Source: Pseudomonadales bacterium (lineage in GTDB: Bacteria > Pseudomonadota > Gammaproteobacteria > Pseudomonadales > Halieaceae). From it: a DNA stretch of 64,000 nucleotides. The stretch is taken from the NCBI GenBank assembly GCA_024234855.1, contig JACKNN010000001.1, positions 62,001 to 126,000 of the forward strand. Direction: 5' to 3'. Shown in pieces: positions 59,745-64,000 of this stretch (positions are counted from its first letter, which is position 1; the number at the start of each line of letters is the position of its first letter). The position numbers were made by a program, and so were the translations under genes. The notes beneath the pieces were generated by a model, which saw only the letters and a list, made by a program, of their open reading frames with translations, did no database searches and was not told where the DNA came from.

Positions 59745-60242
59745 CTACCTGGCATCGGTCTTTTTCTGCAGGGTGATCTTGAGTTTGCCATTCTTCAGCA
59801 GCGTCGCCTTGCAGGCATCGAAATCCACCTCACAGGGCAATGGCAGGGACTGGTAGAAGTGGCTCTCGCGGGTGGAAGTATTGGTACCTCCCGCTTTCTT
59901 CGCGTTTGTCATTTCAGTATGCGACCCGAATACTCTCAATTCATTGGCGCCCACTTCAACCTCGATATCCCCGGGGTTAAATCCTTTCAGGTCGCCTTCG
60001 ACCACAATACGCTTCTTCTGGTCTTTCACCACCAGTGCTATGGGGGAGAGCACCTGCGCCTGCGCCTGCAGCCAGTCGCTGACTGAATCACCCTCGTCCG
60101 GCTCACGTCCCAGGAAGAGCCGGTACGCAAGCTCCCGGATACGTTCCTCAACCTGCTCAAACGCCTCACTGAACTTTCTGCGCACGCGCACGGGGGTGGG
60201 TACAGGAGCGGGATTTTCCCGGGCAGAAGCAGCGGGTTGCAT
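59745..60242 (-). CDS. Small heat shock protein with DUF2934-like N-terminus
   Basis: A 165-residue protein. The N-terminal part (about 25-65, VEERIRELAYRLFLGREPDEGD) resembles the DUF2934 helix pair. The rest is an Hsp20 alpha-crystallin domain (GDLKGFNPGDIEVEVGANEL, then FYQSLPLPCEVDFDACKATLLKNGKLKITL), which includes the family's A-x-x-x-x-G-x-L motif. It is predicted to act as an ATP-independent holdase. The SD is exceptionally strong (CGGAGGTGATAT directly before the ATG). Confidence 0.85.
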   Translation of the reverse strand: MQPAASARENPAPVPTPVRVRRKFSEAFEQVEERIRELAYRLFLGREPDEGDSVSDWLQAQAQVLSPIALVVKDQKKRIVVEGDLKGFNPGDIEVEVGANELRVFGSHTEMTNAKKAGGTNTSTRESHFYQSLPLPCEVDFDACKATLLKNGKLKITLQKKTDAR

Positions 60243-60560
60243 ATATCACCTCCGGATCAAAAAAAGCAAAAGGTTCGCACCGCGAACGGTGGACGTATTC
60301 TGCTCTTTGGCCGGATTGCTGTCGTTGCGTCAGGTCAACGTATCGCCAGATAGCTGCGTGGAGGCAGCAAGCTAAGTGTCATAACCCATTGATTATAAAT
60401 ATTTTATTGGTGTTTCGCCGCGTGTATAAACGGGCGCTGCCAGAGGCCGGGAAACCCTGGGGCCGCATGGGCAAAGACCCGGCCGGGCGTTTGCCAGGAA
60501 CCGCCGCCCGGCGCCATTGCGGCACCGGATGCCGGTAGGTAACCGGAAAAAAACGGGTGT
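60243..60560. other. Intergenic region between Hsp20 gene and phasin gene
   Basis: Some 318 bp, with both flanking genes on the minus strand. No gene is supported; the frame at 60379-60762 is mostly the phasin gene read out of frame. TTATAAATATTTTATTG at about 60390-60406 is unusually AT-rich for this window and could be part of a promoter for the Hsp20 gene. Confidence 0.5.
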
Positions 60561-61160
60561 TTATTCGCCGGCGGTCGGGGTTGCCACTGCCTTGCGCCTG
60601 GCTGCCGCTTTTCTCTTCGCTGAAGGCTTTTTCTTCGCCGCCACTTTTCTCTTCGCTGCAGGCTTTTTCTTCACCGCTGCCTTTTTCTTCGCAGCCGGCT
60701 TTTTGGCGGCGGTGCCTTTCTTGCTGATCGATTTCTTGGCGTCGGCTACCAACTTCTTCCATGCCCTGATATTCGCTTCAGAACGCTTCTTGACGATCTT
60801 CTGCGCAGCCGAATTGGTTTTTGCAGCCATTTTCTGCAGGACCTGCACGTCCTTCCTGGCCTGCTCAACCACTTTCTTGAGCTCCTTGACCAGATCGGAG
60901 CGCTCGCCACCCACTTTCTTGAGGTCATCCAGCAAGCCCTTGAGCATATCGAACTGCCGCTTGGCTATGTCGATGTAGCCATCGACAATGGCGCGGTTGG
61001 CATCCGCGATCGCCTGCACATTCTTGCCGGTACCCTCAAACACGTCGTCCAGTTTGAAATTGCCAATCTTGACGTCTTCCAGGTACTTTCCAAGATCCAG
61101 GCCACTCAACTTCTTCTTCGTTGCGGCTTTCGCCCCTGATGCTTTTTTCGCTTTAGCCAT
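60561..61160 (-). CDS. Phasin-like protein with histone H1-like Lys/Ala tail
   Basis: A 199-residue protein. Residues about 17-140 form a helical phasin-like domain (NVQAIADANRAIVDGYIDIAKRQFDMLKGLLDDL), as in proteins coating polyhydroxyalkanoate granules. Residues about 148-195 are repeats of Lys, Ala and Pro (KKPAAKKKAAVKKKPAAKRK), like histone H1 and the PhaF-type phasins that also bind DNA. The ATG at 61160 has GGGAG upstream. I infer a granule-associated protein that may tether granules to the nucleoid; no pha synthesis genes are in the window. Confidence 0.82.
   Translation of the reverse strand: MAKAKKASGAKAATKKKLSGLDLGKYLEDVKIGNFKLDDVFEGTGKNVQAIADANRAIVDGYIDIAKRQFDMLKGLLDDLKKVGGERSDLVKELKKVVEQARKDVQVLQKMAAKTNSAAQKIVKKRSEANIRAWKKLVADAKKSISKKGTAAKKPAAKKKAAVKKKPAAKRKVAAKKKPSAKRKAAARRKAVATPTAGE
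60575..60720 (-). repeat. Lys/Ala-rich low-complexity repeat encoding the phasin tail
   Basis: Imperfect tandem codon repeats of AAG/AAA, GCC/GCA and CCG encode KKxAAKKK-type units. At DNA level it shows on the plus strand as recurrent TTTTTCTTCGC blocks. Such tracts are prone to slippage, so length may vary between strains. Confidence 0.6.
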
Positions 61161-61573
61161 GGTGTATCTCCCTGATTTTTTAACTTAAGGAATTGCCAAC
61201 CACCGAAACGCATAATCCGCCAATTGGCCCGTAACTTGTACCAAACCATTATGTGCCAGTCCGGGAACGGGGATATTGACCTGAGACAATACCCAGGGCT
61301 GAAACCACCGCCTGCAGCGCGCTGGAACAGGTCATGCAAACATCTTCCCCGAACCGGTCCATCCATTCCAGCGCGATGTATTATTGTACAAATGTCGGTA
61401 CCGTGCCACGTGAATCGGCGGCGCATGATCTCGCCAACCGGCCCGGCCCGCTGAGCGAAAGGCGCATTATTCCCATTAATAAGCGAGTTCCAGAAGTGTG
61501 GCCCGGTGACAGAGGGCCTATACTCACTTCTTCAAAAGTGGCGATCACGCCCGTGGAGGCCCACAAGCCCTCT
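61161..61573. other. Intergenic region upstream of the phasin gene
   Basis: Some 413 bp between the divergent phasin gene and the small protein at 61574. No supported gene: the long frame from 61334 lacks SD signals and family features until about 61574. The phasin promoter should lie near 61180-61260, but I see no clear -35/-10 pair. Confidence 0.5.
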
Positions 61574-61891
61574 GTGAAGGTAAGCATTCAATTCGCAAGA
61601 CCGTTGATACCGGCAGCGCTGTTTGCCCTGCTTCTGGTCATGCTGCTGTCCGGCCTGTCCATCCATTATCCGGACCACGGTGTATCCCCGCTCAACCCCA
61701 TTACCTCCGCCCTGGGACTCCCGGGCTATGACATCTGCAAACCCGACGGCGAAGAAGGCCAGGCCAGCCACACCAGTGCCTCGATTATCATTCCGTTTGA
61801 GCAATCCACTGCAGCAATCAACCACTATCCGGCGCCGGTCCCGAGCCGGGTATTCGCCGCCAGCCAGGCCCGCGCTCCTCCCCAGTCCTGA
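61574..61891 (+). CDS. Possible small exported protein
   Basis: A 105-residue frame beginning at GTG 61574 (other GTG starts at 61538 and 61553 possible). It begins with a hydrophobic segment (IPAALFALLLVMLLSGLSIHY) and ends with a Pro/Ala-rich tail (SRVFAASQARAPP) resembling the tail of the small Cys protein at 19606. One Cys (YDICKP) is present. No SD is convincing and the family is unknown, so I hold this as tentative. Confidence 0.35.
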   Translation: MKVSIQFARPLIPAALFALLLVMLLSGLSIHYPDHGVSPLNPITSALGLPGYDICKPDGEEGQASHTSASIIIPFEQSTAAINHYPAPVPSRVFAASQARAPPQS

Positions 61892-61987
61892 TACCTCCAA
61901 GCAAGGATCTTCCCACTGGACAATTTAATGACCGGCGTGCCTTTTGCGCTGCTGGCGCACCCGCCTCCGGTCAGGAGCAAAATACTC

Positions 61988-62563
61988 ATGCCTTTATTCA
62001 AGGAAGTACATACAGTCTCAACCGCTTCGATCAAAAGCATTCAACAACCCGTGGATCGGGAATCACTGTCCATGCACAGCCGGGCTACCGACGTGTTTAC
62101 CGACTTTGCCAGGCACAGCCCCCTGATGATTGAGCGCAGCACAGGCATTCAGGACGCACTGGAGATGATGGCCAGGACCCATGTCAAACTCAAACTCGTT
62201 ATCGACGCGCAGGAATCGTTCAGGGGAGTTCTGACCCTGGATGACCTGATGTCGGCAAAAGTCCTGCGCGCAATGGAAGCGTCGGGTTTGCGGCGAAATG
62301 AGCTGACGGTGGGCCATGTGATGACACCCAGGAGTGCCTTGCGGGCCATCGATATCTCGGACTTCGCCGTGGCGAAAATTGGCGATCTGGTGGCGACGAT
62401 GAAAAAGTACGGTGAGCACCATATCCTGGTGGTCGACATGCAAAGCCTTTGTGTCAGGGGTATCGTCTCGGCCAATGAAATAGCCAGGCGCATGAATACC
62501 CCGGTTGTTATCAGCGAGCGTGCCAACTCGTTTACCGATATTTTCCACGCAGTCGCACACTAG
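61988..62563 (+). CDS. CBS-domain protein
   Basis: A 191-residue protein with a pair of CBS motifs. The first reads SPLMIERSTGIQDALEMMART and FRGVLTLDDLM, the second VMTPRSALRAIDISDFA and HILVVDMQSLCVRGIVSANEIARRM. CBS pairs bind adenosine nucleotides and regulate partner proteins. There is no attached catalytic domain. ATG at 61988 has AGGAG about 10 nt upstream; the frame opens at 61928. Target unknown. Confidence 0.82.
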   Translation: MPLFKEVHTVSTASIKSIQQPVDRESLSMHSRATDVFTDFARHSPLMIERSTGIQDALEMMARTHVKLKLVIDAQESFRGVLTLDDLMSAKVLRAMEASGLRRNELTVGHVMTPRSALRAIDISDFAVAKIGDLVATMKKYGEHHILVVDMQSLCVRGIVSANEIARRMNTPVVISERANSFTDIFHAVAH

Positions 62564-62693
62564 CGGATCCAGGCCGGCCTCCCGCCTTACGCGGCGACGC
62601 GGATCATACACTACCCTTTGGGGTTATGGTTCAGTCGCCGCGCCTTCTTCACCATGGCGCATTCAACGTGTGCAGCTGTTGCAGGAAGCCAGC

Positions 62694-63062
62694 ATGAGCA
62701 AAACTCTCGCCGATCTCGTCAACTTCGCCACCAGCAAGGCCGTTACAGAACGATACCCCACGCCGGCTGATCGCCTGGTCAGGGGACAACCCGAGCAGCA
62801 CAACACGCTGCACTTTGCAGCCGACAACCGTTTTTTCGCCGGCGAGTGGGGTGCTGAAACCGGTTGCTGGAAAGTCCGGTATACCGAGAACGAATATTTT
62901 CACATCCTCAGCGGTAAATCCATTCTGCGGGATCTGCAGGGCGGCGAGATGGTGCTCGAGCCGGGCGACAAGGTCTGCGTTCCCGCGGGCTTTGAGGGTG
63001 AGTGGGAGGTTCTGGAGCCCACCCGCAAAGTCTATGTCATTTACGAAGAGCCGTCGGACTGA
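62694..63062 (+). CDS. Small cupin protein
   Basis: A 122-residue single-cupin protein. GEWGAETGCWKVRYTENEYFHILSG resembles the cupin_3/EutQ-like pattern, followed by GEMVLEPGDKVCVPAGFEGEWEVLEPTRKVYVIYE. The usual His-x-His of metal cupins is reduced here to the E-x-x-H arrangement. ATG at 62694 has AGGAAG upstream. It is 19 bp before the NTF2-like gene, so the two are likely one operon. Substrate unknown. Confidence 0.8.
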   Translation: MSKTLADLVNFATSKAVTERYPTPADRLVRGQPEQHNTLHFAADNRFFAGEWGAETGCWKVRYTENEYFHILSGKSILRDLQGGEMVLEPGDKVCVPAGFEGEWEVLEPTRKVYVIYEEPSD

Positions 63063-63081
63063 TGTGGGTGTCGATGCCGTG

Positions 63082-63438
63082 ATGGACCGGGAGCAGGCGC
63101 GGCATTTCGCCGAGGAATGGATCGCGGCATGGAACTCGCATGATCTCGAGCGGATTCTCGCGCACTATGAAGACGACTTCGAGATGTCCTCGCCCATCAT
63201 CACGCAGGTGATGGGCGAACCGTCGGGAACCCTGCGGGGAAAGACGGCCATCGGCGCCTACTGGAGCCTCGCGCTGGAGCGCAATCCGCAGTTGCACTTC
63301 GAGTTACTACACACCCTGCCCGGCGCCAATAGCCTGGCGATCATTTATAACGGCTTGCGCGGACTGTCCGCCGAGATATTCCACTTCGGCACCTCGGGCA
63401 AGGTGGTGGCCGCGTACGCGCATTACCAGCCGTGTTGA
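63082..63438 (+). CDS. SnoaL/NTF2-like protein
   Basis: A 118-residue alpha+beta barrel protein. HFAEEWIAAWNSHDLERILAHYEDDFEMSSP is the N-terminal helix and Asp/His pocket typical of SnoaL-like polyketide cyclases and NTF2-type isomerases, and LRGKTAIGAYWSLAL follows. Start is ATG at 63082 (an alternative GTG lies one codon upstream). It follows the cupin gene closely and its TGA overlaps the TTG start of the next gene (TTGA). The substrate is unknown. Confidence 0.8.
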   Translation: MDREQARHFAEEWIAAWNSHDLERILAHYEDDFEMSSPIITQVMGEPSGTLRGKTAIGAYWSLALERNPQLHFELLHTLPGANSLAIIYNGLRGLSAEIFHFGTSGKVVAAYAHYQPC

Positions 63439-64000
63439 GAATAGTTTCCGCGCTGGCATTGCTACTGCTCGCCCTCCTGGCTGTCCCTTCATTCCTGTTG
63501 TTTGCAGCGCTTCAACCGGACCCGCTGGTGACCGCAGCGGGCGGCATGCGGCACGACAACATCAGCCGGATCAAAGGCCTGGTAAAGCAGAACGACCCGC
63601 GACAATTCGGGAATGGCGAGATTCATACCCTGGAAATTGTCGGCCCGGACCTGAACCTGCTGTTGGCATCTGTGCTGCCCCTGCCACGGCGGCAGGGCAT
63701 ACAGGTAGCGCTCGAGGACGGCGAGGCCAGCGTCCTGTACACGCTGGCCCTGCCCGCCAACCCGCTGGGACAGTATCTGAACATCTCGGCCCGGCTGCGC
63801 CAGGACAATTCGCTTCCGGCGCTGCAACAGCTGCAATTTGGCGACACCGCGGTGCCCACCTGGCTGGTCTCGCCCCTGCTCGCCGCCGCGGATCGCTGGC
63901 TGCGGGACCAGTCCGCGGAATATGAGGACGCCAGGTCGGCGCTGCGGGAAATACGCTTGCAACCCGACGCGATACAGATTGTCTACCAGTGGCAAACGGG
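63435..64000 (+). CDS. Membrane-anchored protein of unknown function (3' end outside window)
   Basis: The frame continues without stop from TTG at 63435 to the window end (188 complete codons). It begins with a hydrophobic helix (ALALLLLALLAVPSFLLFAAL) then a soluble domain with HDNISRIKGLVKQNDP and PDLNLLLASVLP. TTG overlaps the upstream stop (TTGA), consistent with translational coupling to the NTF2-like gene. I do not recognise the family. Confidence 0.65.
   Translation, partial: MRIVSALALLLLALLAVPSFLLFAALQPDPLVTAAGGMRHDNISRIKGLVKQNDPRQFGNGEIHTLEIVGPDLNLLLASVLPLPRRQGIQVALEDGEASVLYTLALPANPLGQYLNISARLRQDNSLPALQQLQFGDTAVPTWLVSPLLAAADRWLRDQSAEYEDARSALREIRLQPDAIQIVYQWQT

Noticed and set aside
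60379..60762. 127-residue minus-strand frame
   Set aside because: It is the Lys/Ala repeat of the phasin gene read in another frame, then non-coding DNA; Glu/Lys-rich sequence is an artefact of the repeat.
61334..61573. 5' part of a 185-residue plus-strand frame
   Set aside because: No SD, no conserved residues; only the part after about 61574 looks like a protein.
1..64000. tRNA, rRNA, CRISPR arrays, insertion sequences, integrases, prophage genes
   Set aside because: I looked for tRNA T-loop patterns, regular direct repeats, transposase or integrase-like proteins and found none.

Overview
The window is about 64 kb of GC-rich, gene-dense bacterial DNA. It carries about 57 protein genes or gene remnants. 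I see no rRNA, tRNA, CRISPR array, insertion sequence or prophage. The gene set points to a gammaproteobacterium: RlmD, PpnN, a SlyD-like FKBP, YqhA, a YbaN-like protein, NhaD, large TonB-dependent receptors, a sulfatase and several lipid- or xenobiotic-type hydrolases. My best guess is a marine, Halieaceae/Cellvibrionales-like or Woeseia-like organism. That placement is inference from content, not from a marker gene.

Layout. 1-6.2 kb: a MATE exporter cut by the window edge, an atypical SDR, a sulfatase, an S4 RNA-binding protein, a collapsed quinone oxidoreductase and a non-canonical Nramp transporter. 6.4-11.4 kb: a TonB-dependent receptor, RlmD and a persulfide dioxygenase-rhodanese fusion. 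11.3-19.4 kb: minus-strand catabolic genes (epoxide hydrolase-like, MFS, two amidohydrolases) plus an unrecognised amidotransferase-like protein. 19.6-23.1 kb: a metal-uptake block (small Cys protein, outer-membrane barrel, binding protein, permease) with no ATPase gene. 23-36 kb: housekeeping and envelope genes, including a UbiA prenyltransferase, an orphan sugar transferase, a GtrB/GtrA pair, an M28 peptidase, NhaD and an AstE/AspA-like deacylase.

36.8-49.2 kb is the most interesting part. It holds heme A synthase, a TlpA-like thioredoxin and a seven-gene minus-strand operon (45176 down to 38469). That operon encodes a 51-residue membrane peptide, a CuA subunit (NorY-like), a heme-copper subunit I in which the active-site Tyr is replaced by Gln (NorS-like), SenC, a cytochrome b/ferredoxin/MvhD-like fusion, a FixH-like protein and a second heme-copper-like protein that appears to lack the helix-VII His pair. 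Beside it on the plus strand are a short NosR/NirI-like flavo-FeS protein and a complete cytochrome cd1 nitrite reductase, nirS. Three Anr/Dnr/FNR-type boxes sit upstream of the three transcription units, two of them at the spacing expected for class II activation. Together they read as a low-oxygen nitrite-to-N2O module built on an sNOR-type NO reductase instead of cNOR or qNOR.

49.3-64 kb: a methyltransferase, a second TonB-dependent receptor, a ceramidase-like lipoprotein, PpnN, a VOC-VOC-SRPBCC fusion, a diiron ferritin-like protein, a SYLF protein, a frameshifted 3-hydroxyacyl-CoA dehydrogenase remnant, an Hsp20 protein, a phasin with a histone-like tail, a CBS protein, a cupin, an NTF2-like protein and an unknown membrane-anchored protein cut by the right edge.

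Many genes here appear to start at GTG or TTG, and I chose starts by Shine-Dalgarno (SD) sequence and family N-terminus. One gene (heme A synthase) has no ATG, GTG or TTG in a sensible place.
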